Shown: positions 24,760 through 33,605 of the stretch, piece by piece
Position numbering within the stretch: position 1 is the first letter of the stretch
Layout: every line of letters begins with the position of its first letter
Assembly (NCBI GenBank): GCA_024278955.1
Contig: JAJRSE010000009.1
Span: forward strand, 1 to 44,612
Direction: 5' to 3'
DNA: 44,612 bases
Origin: Planctomycetota bacterium
GTDB lineage: Bacteria > Planctomycetota > Planctomycetia > Pirellulales > Lacipirellulaceae
Notes under the pieces: model-generated
What the model was told of the DNA's origin: nothing
Database searches by the model: none
The model's input: only the letters and a program-made list of their open reading frames with translations
Made by a program: the position numbers and the translations under genes

Positions 24760-26172
24760 ATGGTCAGCTCATTTTTCCGACCTTATCGATTCCGTTGCCT
24801 AACTTTCGTGATTGCCGCTTGGGTAATTTCGTTGGCGACTCCGAACCCTGCTTGGTGCGAAAGCGGGAAACGTCCCGCACCCATGCGACAGTCGACGAGC
24901 CACCCAGGAAGTGAAAGTCGAATCTACGTCGAACCCAAGCAGGCTGGTGCCAGTCCGTTCGATCCGGTTCCCCGCCAGGCTACTCGATACCCCTTGGCAG
25001 TCCAAGGCTTTTCGGTAGTCGATTTGCACGATTATCAGCGATGGGTCGTTGGCATAGAAAATCATCAAGCCCTCTTTGATGGGCAGCTCTATCGATTTGC
25101 CGATGCCCGTCAGCGAGCAATTTTCGCAGCGGCTCCCCAGCGCTACGCGCCGATCTTGGGCGGAGACTGCCTTGTGACTTTTGCTGAAACGGGACGTCGC
25201 GTGGCTGGAGACCTCCGCTACGGTTTGCAACATGGGCAACGGCTCTTTTTCTTTGCTGGAGCAGATCAACTCAAGCAGTTTCAAGAAAGCCCCAAGCGAT
25301 ATGTCGATGCCGACTTAGCCCATCAAGGCAATTGTGTGGTCAGCAAGTTTGATCAAAAAAAGGTAATTCAAGGGCTGCCGAAGACCGTGGTTACGCTAGG
25401 AGGCCTACGGTACTTCTTCTTGGGAATCCCGCAGCGGGCAAAGTTCCTTGGAAACTTCTCTCGATACGGCGCCGAAATCGTTGTTGCTTCTGAATCTGAA
25501 TCACTACAAAGCACGCAAGAACCAATCCCATTGGCGGATGCCCCAATCGACCAACCCGAACTGCAAGCAAGCAGGTTGCCTGAAGTGAGACAAGAAGCTA
25601 GAGGCAAGGCATCGACCAAAGCAATGGACTACGAGTCTTCAGGCTTTGGCAGCGAAAACGTCGACGCTAAACCTGCAATTGGCGGTTACTGCCCTGTGAC
25701 CATTCGCGACGCAGGCGTTTGGGAAGAAGGGAATTCCCGTTTTCACGTCATACTCGATGCCAAGAGATATTTTTTTGCGGGCGAGGCCGAAAAAACGCTC
25801 TTCATGAAGAGACCATGGTCGTACATCCCAGCGTTGGCGGGCGATTGCGTGCTGACTTACGTGGAAACAGACGAACGGGTTCCCGGCAGCATCTTCTACA
25901 CGGCAAGTTACCAGGGCCGACTCTTCATGTTTGTCGGAGCAGAAGAAAGGCTCGCCTTCAAAGCCGATCCCCTCGCTTTTGCCGACGCCGACTTGGCCCT
26001 CAAGGGAAAATGTGCCGTGAGCCATGTCGATAAAAACAAAACGGTTGCTGGCCTAGCAGAGCACATGACTTGGTTTCAGGGCAAACGCTACTTCTTCGCC
26101 TCGCCTGAATTGAAAAGTGTCTTCTTGGCCGATCCTGGTAAGTACGCCAACCCGCTCGAAGCTAAACCCTAG
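24760..26172 (+). CDS. Secreted protein with six YHS-like modules
   Basis: A 470-residue exported protein with a basic N-terminus and a hydrophobic signal (CLTFVIAAWVISLAT). The mature part holds two copies of a three-module block. Each module resembles a YHS domain: a 'G-x-x-Y/L-x-F-x' strand, a helix ending in 'P-x-x-Y', then 'GxC'. First block: LYRFADARQRAIFAAAPQRY, RLFFFAGADQLKQFQESPKRY, LRYFFLGIPQRAKF. Second block: KRYFFAGEAEKTLFMKRPWS, RLFMFVGAEERLAFKADPLA, KRYFFASPELKSVFLADPGK. A Pro/Glu/Ser linker separates the blocks. YHS domains occur in metal transporters and heme or copper proteins; the role here is unknown. Start at ATG 24760 is chosen for the signal peptide. The next gene is convergent. 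Confidence 0.78.
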   Translation: MVSSFFRPYRFRCLTFVIAAWVISLATPNPAWCESGKRPAPMRQSTSHPGSESRIYVEPKQAGASPFDPVPRQATRYPLAVQGFSVVDLHDYQRWVVGIENHQALFDGQLYRFADARQRAIFAAAPQRYAPILGGDCLVTFAETGRRVAGDLRYGLQHGQRLFFFAGADQLKQFQESPKRYVDADLAHQGNCVVSKFDQKKVIQGLPKTVVTLGGLRYFFLGIPQRAKFLGNFSRYGAEIVVASESESLQSTQEPIPLADAPIDQPELQASRLPEVRQEARGKASTKAMDYESSGFGSENVDAKPAIGGYCPVTIRDAGVWEEGNSRFHVILDAKRYFFAGEAEKTLFMKRPWSYIPALAGDCVLTYVETDERVPGSIFYTASYQGRLFMFVGAEERLAFKADPLAFADADLALKGKCAVSHVDKNKTVAGLAEHMTWFQGKRYFFASPELKSVFLADPGKYANPLEAKP

Positions 26173-26200
26173 AAGCTCGTTGACGACGAGAAACAAGCGT

Positions 26201-26686
26201 TCAGTAGTAGGTGGGCTGTCGAGCTACCGCTAGTAGCGGCAAGAGATTGTGGACCCTAGGACGCGGAGACGCCGAGCTCACGCTTTCCAAGACTCCTGGA
26301 TAGTTTTCGTTAAACCGACTCTGGCACATTTGGCAATGCGCCAAGTGGGTTGCCAAGCTCGTGGCAAGCTTCGAGTCTTCAAGCGGCTTAACGCCGGTCA
26401 CATGGGCGTGATATTCTGCAAAGCTGCTCACACACTCGGAGCAAGTGATTCCGCCGAGAGACATGCTATTCGAGCCCGTCATCGAACCGACGACAACAAC
26501 ACCGCATGCGACCAGCACCATGCTCACCACGCCGGTTTGGAAAAGCTTTCTGTTTCGGGCGCGGGTCTGCGAAGCACCTAGCTTGCGAACCATCTGCGAC
26601 AGTTCACCCTGGGGGCAGTCGTCCCAATCGCTCATCGTCTCTTGGTGGTTGGGCGTTCGGTTAGTTGAGGGTCGTTGAGTAGACAT
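26201..26686 (-). CDS. Single-pass membrane protein with zinc-finger-like C-terminus
   Basis: A 161-residue protein with a polar N-terminus, one transmembrane helix at about 51-69 (TGVVSMVLVACGVVVVGSM) and a C-terminal Cys/His set: C82-x2-C85, then H114-x3-C118-x2-C121. H-x3-C-x2-C is the hallmark of ZAS anti-sigma factors, but there it lies on the cytoplasmic side before the membrane helix; here it follows the helix. It may be an anti-sigma relative with inverted order or a redox/metal sensor. ATG 26686 has an AAGGA site 10 nt upstream and is preferred over ATG 26635. The Crp/Fnr gene lies 147 nt upstream on the same strand. Confidence 0.68.
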   Translation of the reverse strand: MSTQRPSTNRTPNHQETMSDWDDCPQGELSQMVRKLGASQTRARNRKLFQTGVVSMVLVACGVVVVGSMTGSNSMSLGGITCSECVSSFAEYHAHVTGVKPLEDSKLATSLATHLAHCQMCQSRFNENYPGVLESVSSASPRPRVHNLLPLLAVARQPTYY

Positions 26687-26833
26687 GGATGAGTATTCCT
26701 TCTTAGGCTTCAGCTTGCTGGCAGGTCAGGCCAGTGGCTAAACCTTGAAAAGTTACTTTCTTAATAATCGTCTTTTTTGGTCATTGGGTCTGTAAAGCAG
26801 CTTACAGTTCTCGGAGAGAGACCTGATAGTTGA

Positions 26834-27544
26834 CTATACCCCGCTTAGACGGGGAATCGGTCTATTTACGCTATCGGCCAGTTTTGCGATATCGGTCAAT
26901 CGGATCTTCCTACGCCCCAGCTGGAGTAGGCCTTCTGCTTGCAATTCGCCAAGTACAACGGTCACGGTCTCGCGTGTGCTGCCAATAATGCTCGCCAGGT
27001 CCTGGTGAGATAGCTTTATCCGCAAATCCACGCCTACCTCGCTTCTTTGCCCGTATTTCTCCGCTAGCTCTAAAAGCAGATGAACCAGTCGCTCACGGTT
27101 TGAGCGAAATAGCAGGTACTTGAGCCGTCTCTCAACTCTTTGACGGCGCAAGCCAAAGAGCTTGGTTACCCCCAAAGAAACGGTCGGGTTTTCGGCCAAA
27201 AGACTCTGCATTACTTCGTTCGAGATCAGAATCACGGTCGATTTGTCGACCGCCTCGGCATATTCCTCGCGTTCTTCGGTTCCCAACAGCGAAAGCTCGC
27301 CAAAAAGCTCGCCAGGTTCAATGAAGGCAAGGATCGATTGCTTTCCTTCTTCCGTATAACTGCCAATCTTTACTCGACCTTGGGCCAGAAGCAAAACGCT
27401 ATCGGCGCTGTCTGCTGGCAAGTAGATGGGCGTTCCACGAGGAAACTGCCGCATACGGCAACGGCTTTCTAAGGCGGCGAGCCGTTCAGGGCTCAACTGT
27501 TGAAAGAGATCGCAGCGTTTCAAATACCAGAGTCTTTCTGACAT
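26834..27544 (-). CDS. Crp/Fnr-family transcriptional regulator
   Basis: A 236-residue regulator. The N-terminal cyclic-nucleotide-binding-like beta roll spans about 10-125 (FPRGTPIYLPADSADSVLLLAQGRVKIG, then EPGELFGELSLLG). A dimerisation helix follows, and a winged helix with recognition segment LSHQDLASIIGSTRETVTVVLGEL at about 175-200. The conserved E of the 'GELFGE' loop is present; no Fnr-type cysteine cluster is seen, so it is unlikely to bind an Fe-S cluster. ATG 27544 with AAGGAT upstream is preferred over long upstream extensions that overlap pyrC in another frame. The target genes are unknown; the downstream membrane zinc-finger gene is a candidate. Confidence 0.9.
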   Translation of the reverse strand: MSERLWYLKRCDLFQQLSPERLAALESRCRMRQFPRGTPIYLPADSADSVLLLAQGRVKIGSYTEEGKQSILAFIEPGELFGELSLLGTEEREEYAEAVDKSTVILISNEVMQSLLAENPTVSLGVTKLFGLRRQRVERRLKYLLFRSNRERLVHLLLELAEKYGQRSEVGVDLRIKLSHQDLASIIGSTRETVTVVLGELQAEGLLQLGRRKIRLTDIAKLADSVNRPIPRLSGV

Positions 27545-27681
27545 CGAGTCAGGTATCCTTAGCGCGTTGCGAGCAACTGGGAGAAGGGCTGGGATAAAAA
27601 TCAGCGACTTGTTTAATTCTATTTTAATTCTATCGGCAGAATGGTTGGCGTCCATCGGGGGCTCGGCTTTGGCGGCGAGCG

Positions 27682-29013
27682 TCAATCGGCGGTGGCCCAA
27701 TATCCTCCCCGAAGATGATCGTAGGTGGCTTCCTGGCCTTGGCGGCTCAGGTCGAACTGACCATCGCGATAGACTTCGTGTCCCATTACCCATGTACGCA
27801 CCGGCCAACCTGTGAGTTCTTCCCCATGCCAAGGGCTCCAGCCACATTTGGCCTGTTGCTCCTCGTTTCTTACCTGGCGGGTACGATCGAGATCGACCAG
27901 CACCAGATCGGCATCGTAGCCAACTTTTATCCGGCCTTTATTGACAATGTCCCACACCCGAGCAGGGGCGTCACACATCCACTGGACGACTTGTTCGAGC
28001 GTACAGCGGCCTTGGTTCACTTGGTTGAGCATCAAAGCCAGCGAGTTTTCGATCGCCGGCATTCCGGAAGGCGAGTTCGGATAGCCTTGCTGTTTTTCTT
28101 CGAGCGTGTGGGGAGCATGGTCCGTGGCGACCACTTGTAGCTTTCCGTCTTGGAGTGCTTGCCAAAGCCGTCGGTTGTCGTCGGCGGTTTTGATTGCGGG
28201 GTTGGCTTGAATAAGAGTCCCGAGCCGCGCGTAGTCGTCGACGTTGAAGAAGAGATGCAGCAGGCAAGCCTCGGCGGTGATCAAGTTTTGGTGTTCTACG
28301 AACAGCTGGGTCTCGTCACCGGTCGAGACATGCAGGACATGAAACCGATGCTGATGCCGGAATGCGAGATCAAGAGCACGGCGCGTCGCGATGATGGCAG
28401 CCTCATGATTACGAATACGCGAGTGATCTGCCACGTCGGTGCTGTCGCGGTATTTCAAGGCATTTGCTTGAACCGTGGTTTCGTCTTCGCAGTGGGCCGT
28501 GAGTGGCAGAGTCGTTTCGGCGAAGATACGCTCCAAAGCATCCTGGCCGTCTACCAAAAGGTCGCCGGTGCTGGAGCCGATAAAAATTTTGATGCCCGGC
28601 GTATTGGTCGCCTGCCGCAGGTCGTCAATGTTATCAGGCGTCGCTCCGATGTAGAACCCGTAGTTCACGAGCGACTTCTTGGCTCCGAGTGCCAACTTTT
28701 CGTTAAGCAGTGTTTGAGTCTTCGCTGCGGGTACGGTATTGGGCATCTCCAGAAAAGTGGTCACTCCACCTTTTGCACACGCCCGGCTCGCGTGGCTCAG
28801 GTCTTCTTTATGGGTGAGACCCGGCTCGCGGAAGTGAACCTGATCGTCAATTACGCCCGGCAAAAGATACAAGCCCTGGGCGTCTACTGTCTGGTCAACG
28901 GTAGTTTGCGGAGAAGCGTCAATCGAGGCGATTCGCATGTCTTCGATCACAACCGAGGTTGCTTCGATGCCAGTAGGTAAGACGACTTGGGCGTTCTTGA
29001 TAAGAGTTTTCAT
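27682..29013 (-). CDS. pyrC: Dihydroorotase (class I-like)
   Basis: An amidohydrolase that cyclises N-carbamoyl-aspartate to dihydroorotate in pyrimidine synthesis. The 443-residue length is class I. HFREPG (H60), FLEMPNT, the carboxylated-lysine site [25 protein letters not shown] and VATDHAPHT line up in the correct order. The usual first zinc motif HxH reads Q58-V-H60, a Gln-for-His version that I recall from Bacteroidetes enzymes, so activity or metal number may differ. ATG 29013 ([13 protein letters not shown]) is used; the frame continues to a TTG at 29043. It could be an inactive-site or other cyclic amidohydrolase, but the GMPAIENSL block favours DHOase. Confidence 0.88.
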   Translation of the reverse strand: MKTLIKNAQVVLPTGIEATSVVIEDMRIASIDASPQTTVDQTVDAQGLYLLPGVIDDQVHFREPGLTHKEDLSHASRACAKGGVTTFLEMPNTVPAAKTQTLLNEKLALGAKKSLVNYGFYIGATPDNIDDLRQATNTPGIKIFIGSSTGDLLVDGQDALERIFAETTLPLTAHCEDETTVQANALKYRDSTDVADHSRIRNHEAAIIATRRALDLAFRHQHRFHVLHVSTGDETQLFVEHQNLITAEACLLHLFFNVDDYARLGTLIQANPAIKTADDNRRLWQALQDGKLQVVATDHAPHTLEEKQQGYPNSPSGMPAIENSLALMLNQVNQGRCTLEQVVQWMCDAPARVWDIVNKGRIKVGYDADLVLVDLDRTRQVRNEEQQAKCGWSPWHGEELTGWPVRTWVMGHEVYRDGQFDLSRQGQEATYDHLRGGYWATAD

Positions 29014-29264
29014 TAGTTTCTTTGGTAATTTCTTGCGGGGCAAAAAAACAGGGGTGATGTAAAGACGCTAGGGCGTAGGTGCTTCTGGCTGTGGAGGTGG
29101 AAATTCCGTCTGCGCTCATCGCGAAAGAGATTGGTCGATGCAAAAACCAACGGCGGTATTTTTTGGCGTGGCGTGTCAGTAAGGATAACCTGTTTGGCTT
29201 CAGCGAGAAACATCAGCTAGCGGTGACTTCACAAGACAAACTTCTCCTCAGAATGTATTGGAGG

Positions 29265-30503
29265 CTAGCTTTTTCGATGGTGCGGGGCACGTTTGTTTGT
29301 GATCTCAGGAATGTTTGTGAAGGCAATTCGTAGGGGAACTGCGTCGCGCGCTTCGTGCATGGAGGCGAAATAGAGAGAGTTTGAGCCGAATTTTTCGTTG
29401 ACGGCATCCATTGCGTGGGCGGCTTGGTGTGCGCGACGATCTTCGATAAAGAGTGAAGGCGTTGTCGATGCGTTGGGAGTGAGATCGAGCAATGTGATCG
29501 AAGTCTTGATCGGTCGGCCGCCGAGGGGGCGGTTATTCCAGGCTCGCTCGAAGGCTTCGAGTAAAGTCGAGGTGTCTTGGCAGCGGCCTAGGTAGATGGT
29601 TTCTTTCCATTTGGGCCAGTCGGTGTAAGAAATGGAGAGTGCCATGCGAGAAGTCCAATGGTTAAGCTTCCGAAGCCGCATCGCCGCTTTGTGAAGCAAC
29701 CGCACCATGACACTTCGAACGCCTTGATCGGTGCGAAGTTTGGGCGGTAGAACGTGGGAATGGCTTACGGTACGGCGGTGAGTTGGTCGTTCGGGATAGT
29801 CGTCTCCTCGGAGACGGTACCACCACTGTTCGCCGACAATGCTTTGCCAGGTGTCGACCATTTGTTGCTTCGAGAGCGCGCATAGCTGCCGAGTGCTGCG
29901 TACACCTTTGCTTTCGAGGCGGCGGAGCATGTTGCGTCCGATGCCAGGGAAGTCGGTGAGAGCGAGTGGATGGAGTCGATGTGGCAATTCTTCGCGAGTA
30001 ATGAGCGATAGACCATTGGGCTTTTGCATGTTGCTGGCGACTTTGGCCAGGAATCGATTCGGCGCGAGTCCGATGGAACATCGCAAGTAGATGCCGACCC
30101 GATCGGCAATCGCTTCTTTGACTTGCTTGGCAATTAGAACCGCCTGCCCAGTTTCTCGGTGTTGGGGTGAAAGTTGGCAGGCCATCTCGTCGATCGAGCA
30201 TACTCGTTCGACGGGAAGCACGGTCTCGACGGCGGCAATGATCTGCTTGTGAATTCGGAGGTAATTCTCGTGCTGTCCTTCGACGAGCCTCAACTGCGGG
30301 CAACGGCGGCGAGCTTCGCCAACGTTGGTGCCGGTCTTGATGCCGTACTCGCGAGCTTCGTAGCTTACCGCGATGCAACAGGTCCGATCGGTCATCGAGG
30401 GGACAACGGCGACCGGTTTTCCTCGCAGCGCAGGCTGAAGCTGCTGCTCTGCCGAAGCAAAGTAGGCGTTCATATCCAAGAATAGCCAATCAAGGTACAG
30501 CAT
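29265..30503 (-). CDS. dinB: Y-family translesion DNA polymerase
   Basis: A DNA polymerase IV-type enzyme for bypass of damaged template. Palm-domain acidic residues are D10 (LFLDMNAYFASAEQ) and D105-E106 (CSIDEMACQ). The steric-gate position is the Tyr/Phe pair at 14-15. A helix-hairpin-helix segment follows (LALTDFPGIGRNMLRRLESKGV), then the little-finger domain. The 412-residue length is normal for the family. It differs enough from E. coli DinB that an ImuB-like or separate planctomycete branch is possible. ATG 30503 or 30518 may be used. It is 37 nt downstream of the HAD gene and likely co-transcribed with it. Confidence 0.88.
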   Translation of the reverse strand: MLYLDWLFLDMNAYFASAEQQLQPALRGKPVAVVPSMTDRTCCIAVSYEAREYGIKTGTNVGEARRRCPQLRLVEGQHENYLRIHKQIIAAVETVLPVERVCSIDEMACQLSPQHRETGQAVLIAKQVKEAIADRVGIYLRCSIGLAPNRFLAKVASNMQKPNGLSLITREELPHRLHPLALTDFPGIGRNMLRRLESKGVRSTRQLCALSKQQMVDTWQSIVGEQWWYRLRGDDYPERPTHRRTVSHSHVLPPKLRTDQGVRSVMVRLLHKAAMRLRKLNHWTSRMALSISYTDWPKWKETIYLGRCQDTSTLLEAFERAWNNRPLGGRPIKTSITLLDLTPNASTTPSLFIEDRRAHQAAHAMDAVNEKFGSNSLYFASMHEARDAVPLRIAFTNIPEITNKRAPHHRKS

Positions 30504-30539
30504 ACAGTTGTACACCATACCGTCGATTTGCCAAATTGG

Positions 30540-31277
30540 TCAAGCTGAATCTGGACTTTTGCTTTTCCGTATCTCAAGGTCGATTGTGCCAGAAGTTTCG
30601 TTAGCAATTGCCAGTGCTCCGTAGATTCGCGAGTCTTCGAGCGTATCGGCGACGAACTTGGTTTGAGCGAAGTCGTGGTCTTTGCTGTGCTCGCCTGGGA
30701 CGGCGACGGTGTAGGCGCCGGCGGTTGTGGCGGCTTGGCAGCCGATTTGAGTGTCTTCGAGGACCAGGGTTTGTGTTGGCGGAAAGCCTAGTTTTTGGGC
30801 GGCGAGTTGATAGACGTCGGGAGCCGGTTTGCCGTGGGTGATGTCTTCGGAGGTGAAGACGTATTTGAATCGCGGTTCGAGTTGGAATTGGCCCAAGACT
30901 CGAGTTACGAATTTCCGGCCACTGCTGGTTGCGATTGCTTTAGGGAGGTTGGCGGCTTCAAGAGCGTCGAGCAGCGCGAGTAGTCCAGGGAGGGGCGAGA
31001 GGCGGTCGGGCAAGAGTTTGAACATGACTTCGGCTTGTTCGTTGGCGAGCTGTTCGACGGTGAGGTCGAGTTGGTGCCAGTCGATCATGATTTGAAGCGC
31101 AATGTCCGACTTGCGGCCCATCATTTGGTCGAGGAGATCTTGAGTGAGCTGCTTGCCGCGACTTTCGAGCGTTTGGCGACCGACTTCTTGGTAGAGATCT
31201 TCGGTGTTAAACATCAGACCATCCAGGTCGAAGATGACGGCGCGAAGCGGGGATTCGGGAACGGGGAAATTGCTCAT
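30540..31277 (-). CDS. HAD-superfamily phosphatase/phosphomutase
   Basis: A 245-residue hydrolase of the beta-phosphoglucomutase-like subfamily. Motif I is VIFDLDGLMFNTE (nucleophile D17, general acid D19), motif II is ATSSGRKF, motif III has the lysine of HGKPAPD, and motif IV is VLEDTQIGCQAA. A helical cap lies between motifs I and II. The ATG overlaps the stop of the upstream membrane-protein gene by 4 nt (ATGA), so the two are co-translated. The C-terminal ~25 residues are an extra tail. Substrate cannot be read from the sequence. Confidence 0.9.
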   Translation of the reverse strand: MSNFPVPESPLRAVIFDLDGLMFNTEDLYQEVGRQTLESRGKQLTQDLLDQMMGRKSDIALQIMIDWHQLDLTVEQLANEQAEVMFKLLPDRLSPLPGLLALLDALEAANLPKAIATSSGRKFVTRVLGQFQLEPRFKYVFTSEDITHGKPAPDVYQLAAQKLGFPPTQTLVLEDTQIGCQAATTAGAYTVAVPGEHSKDHDFAQTKFVADTLEDSRIYGALAIANETSGTIDLEIRKSKSPDSA

Positions 31278-32902
31278 GGGTGCGTATCTGCGGGGGTGGG
31301 AGGGGTCGCGTAGATTGTGTACGAGTTGTTGTGGTAAACCTTGGGGAGCAGCAGGGGCGGGTAGTCGCGGGCGATAAGGTAGTCGGTTTGATATTTTTTT
31401 GCTAGTTGTTTGATCCGCGGAGCCCCTTGTTCGGCAAGCAGGACGAAGTTGCGCTGGCCGTCGTCGGAGTTGGTTCGTTGGAAGACGTCGAAGTAGCGAT
31501 TGCGCCAGGCGACAAGCGTGGCGGCGTCTTGGGGGACGTCTTTCCAGGTGACGAGACCGCTACGATGGGCGTACCACTCGAACGATTGGCTGCTGCGTGG
31601 GACGATAAAGAGTGCGTCGGTGGGAGTGTTTTCGCGTGCCCATTGGCAGGCTTGTTGCCAGTCGAGGTGGCTGCGAATTCGGCGATCGGCTGGCGGAGTG
31701 AGGGTTTGGTGTTTTTGTCCACTCCAGGGGAAAAGAAACCAGCAGGGATAAGCGATTGTGGCAAGTAGAAGCCAGGCGGCCATTTTGGGGCGGCGGTTTA
31801 GTAACACGCTCACCAACCAGAAAACGGCCAGAGCGGCGGCTACCGGGACGGCGATGTCGGCGAGTCGGAACCAGTAGTATTTTAGCAACTTGGCGGCAAT
31901 CGCCGGGTGATTCCAAGCAGCAAGTTCCCAAGTCAATCCGAAAACGCTGAACGCAATGCTGCCCCAGGCGAACCTTTGCAAGCGATTCAGGGCCACCGAA
32001 CCTTCTGATTGGCTCGCACGGGAGAAAAGCCAAAGCAGGGCGAAACCGGCGAATAGCAGGCCGAAGCGAGTACTTTTTTTTGTTAGCTCTTTGGTCGGTA
32101 ACGCCAGAGGGGCCAGGTGGTGGGGAAGTCGCTCGAAGACGTAGATTTGATTTGCCTCGGCAGCGGTTTCGGCAGAGACGCCTTGGGTGAGATGCAACGC
32201 AGGGACCACGCCGGGCAGGGCAAGGACGCCGCCGAGGAGGAGAGCTGGCAACATGGCTCGCAGGGTCGGGCGACTTTGGCGAGCTTCGGTGAGCCAAACG
32301 ATACCTGCAGCGATCGTAGCCCAACCGCCTACAAGTACGTGGAATGCGCTTGCCAAACCGAGCCAAAGCCATGTGGCTCGCCATCGGTTGACGGCAAGCT
32401 CGGAGAGCCCCCAGAAGACAAAGGCGTAGGCAAAGCACTTTCCTTCGACTCCGCCGAAGACCCACTCGCCAGCGAAATTGGTTTTTGGGATTAGAGTGGC
32501 GAGTAACATCGCAGTGAGGACGGCGAAGAATGGTCGGGGGATGATTCGGCTACTGAGGCGTTGCCATGCGATGGCGAGTAGTAGCCATGTGGCGGTGCGA
32601 CCGATCCAGGCGACCGTGGGGAGCGAGAACCACTTGGCGAGCCAGCCGACCGTCCAATAGAAAGTTTGGTGTGCGTCAGCCGATTCGAGGAAAGGGTCGC
32701 CGGCACACCAGTCGGGTTGCCAGTAGTGTTTGGCTTTGGTGAGGTAGTAGGTTTCGTTAACATCGGGAGCCGGGACGCCGCTGACGACAAAGAAGACAGC
32801 AAAGACGAGGGCGATTTCTAGGCAGCGCGATGTTAGCCAGTGTGGCTCAGCGAGCGACTTATCGGATTCGTCTTGTCTGGCTGATTCGTTGGCGGATGGC
32901 AT
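31274..32902 (-). CDS. Polytopic membrane protein, possibly DUF6798
   Basis: A 542-residue protein with about ten hydrophobic helices and a ~120-residue soluble C-terminal domain (from RRIRSHLDWQQACQWARENTP). An early loop, VNETYYLTKAKHYWQPDWCAGDPFLESADAHQTFYW, is strongly conserved-looking and reminiscent of GT-C proteins with an acidic first loop. I recall this as a planctomycete family named DUF6798 but cannot check. It may be a glycosyltransferase or an O-antigen-like assembly protein. It is coupled by a 4-nt overlap to the HAD gene downstream. The 117-nt gap on its other side holds the toxin-antitoxin promoter in the opposite direction. Confidence 0.7.
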   Translation of the reverse strand: MPSANESARQDESDKSLAEPHWLTSRCLEIALVFAVFFVVSGVPAPDVNETYYLTKAKHYWQPDWCAGDPFLESADAHQTFYWTVGWLAKWFSLPTVAWIGRTATWLLLAIAWQRLSSRIIPRPFFAVLTAMLLATLIPKTNFAGEWVFGGVEGKCFAYAFVFWGLSELAVNRWRATWLWLGLASAFHVLVGGWATIAAGIVWLTEARQSRPTLRAMLPALLLGGVLALPGVVPALHLTQGVSAETAAEANQIYVFERLPHHLAPLALPTKELTKKSTRFGLLFAGFALLWLFSRASQSEGSVALNRLQRFAWGSIAFSVFGLTWELAAWNHPAIAAKLLKYYWFRLADIAVPVAAALAVFWLVSVLLNRRPKMAAWLLLATIAYPCWFLFPWSGQKHQTLTPPADRRIRSHLDWQQACQWARENTPTDALFIVPRSSQSFEWYAHRSGLVTWKDVPQDAATLVAWRNRYFDVFQRTNSDDGQRNFVLLAEQGAPRIKQLAKKYQTDYLIARDYPPLLLPKVYHNNSYTIYATPPTPADTHP

Positions 32903-32983
32903 TTAAGTAAGCGTAAACAACGGCAGGGCGGTTCACCAGGGTGAATCGCAATATGCTATAAGTCGGGGTTCCGGGATCTATCG

Positions 32984-33012
32984 TTTCCGTGAGATTTATG
33001 TTGTGGTATAAT
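32984..33012 (+). promoter_or_regulatory. Candidate sigma-70 promoter of the toxin-antitoxin pair
   Basis: A perfect -10 box TATAAT at 33007-33012 is preceded by a weak -35 TTTCCG at 32984-32989 with a 17-nt spacer. The antitoxin ATG starts at 33020, only 7 nt after the -10, so the transcript would start at or next to the start codon. Confidence 0.5.
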
Positions 33013-33019
33013 CCAGGGT

Positions 33020-33292
33020 ATGGATATTCCCCGACAGGCTCCACTATCTGCCGAGCAACTCGCCGCAGTGCGAGAGGGGGGAGGGTATGCTCATTTAGTG
33101 GACCCGAACACTCATCAAGTCTATTTTCTCACGGAGCCGATCGCTCCAACGATCGACGACGATTACGTTCGGGCGAAACTTGATGAAGCTCAGACCTCGA
33201 TCGATCTGGGAGAAGTCTCTGAGTGGAATGTTGAGGAGATCAAAGCTGAAGTTCGACAGCGGTTAAGCAAAAAAAGTCCGGAGCAAGAGTAA
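33020..33292 (+). CDS. Antitoxin-like protein of a type II TA pair
   Basis: A 90-residue acidic protein just upstream of a ParE/RelE-like toxin. The central part (VDPNTHQVYFLTEPI) and the helical C-terminus (SIDLGEVSEWNVEEIKAEVRQRLSKK) resemble planctomycete and cyanobacterial antitoxins whose C-terminal helix covers the toxin. No canonical DNA-binding fold is obvious. There is no clear ribosome site, and a -10 box lies 8 nt upstream of the ATG, consistent with leaderless translation. The stop is 4 nt from the toxin start. Confidence 0.75.
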   Translation: MDIPRQAPLSAEQLAAVREGGGYAHLVDPNTHQVYFLTEPIAPTIDDDYVRAKLDEAQTSIDLGEVSEWNVEEIKAEVRQRLSKKSPEQE

Positions 33293-33296
33293 ATCT

Positions 33297-33569
33297 ATGT
33301 CCCGAGTCGTTCGCTCTTCGGATGCCGGTCGTGATTTGGCCGAGATTGCTTGTTACATCTCGAATGACGATACGGAGGCGGCTTTGCGGTGGTTAGACAG
33401 CGTGGATCGTTTGCTTCGACTGATCGCAAAGAATCCTGAAATGGGGGAGTCGGTCAACCATCTAAAACGCGGATTGCGACGTTATACTCACGGAAGCTAT
33501 GTGTTGTTCTACAAGCCGCAGGACAATGGCATCCTTCTTTTTCGAGTATTGCATGGTGCTGGCCAATAG
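33297..33569 (+). CDS. ParE/RelE-superfamily toxin
   Basis: A 90-residue basic protein with the ParE-like layout: SDAGRDLAEIACYISNDDTEAALRWLDSVDRLLRLIAKNPEMGESV, then GLRRYTHGSYVLFYKPQDNGILLFRVLHGAGQ. The arginines and the 'YVLFYK...I.I.RVLHG' strand end are characteristic. ParE-type toxins poison DNA gyrase, while RelE-type toxins cut mRNA on the ribosome; the sequence favours ParE, and the final 'HGAGQ' resembles ParE endings. It is translated from the same message as the antitoxin, with GGAG about 13 nt upstream of ATG 33297. Confidence 0.85.
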   Translation: MSRVVRSSDAGRDLAEIACYISNDDTEAALRWLDSVDRLLRLIAKNPEMGESVNHLKRGLRRYTHGSYVLFYKPQDNGILLFRVLHGAGQ

Positions 33570-33605
33570 AAGAATTGTTCTAATACCAAAGCGTTAAGTG
33601 CCTTT

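Noticed and set aside
27545..27847. 101-residue N-terminal extension of the Crp/Fnr regulator
   Set aside because: It overlaps the pyrC coding region in another frame and lacks family likeness; a ribosome site supports ATG 27544.
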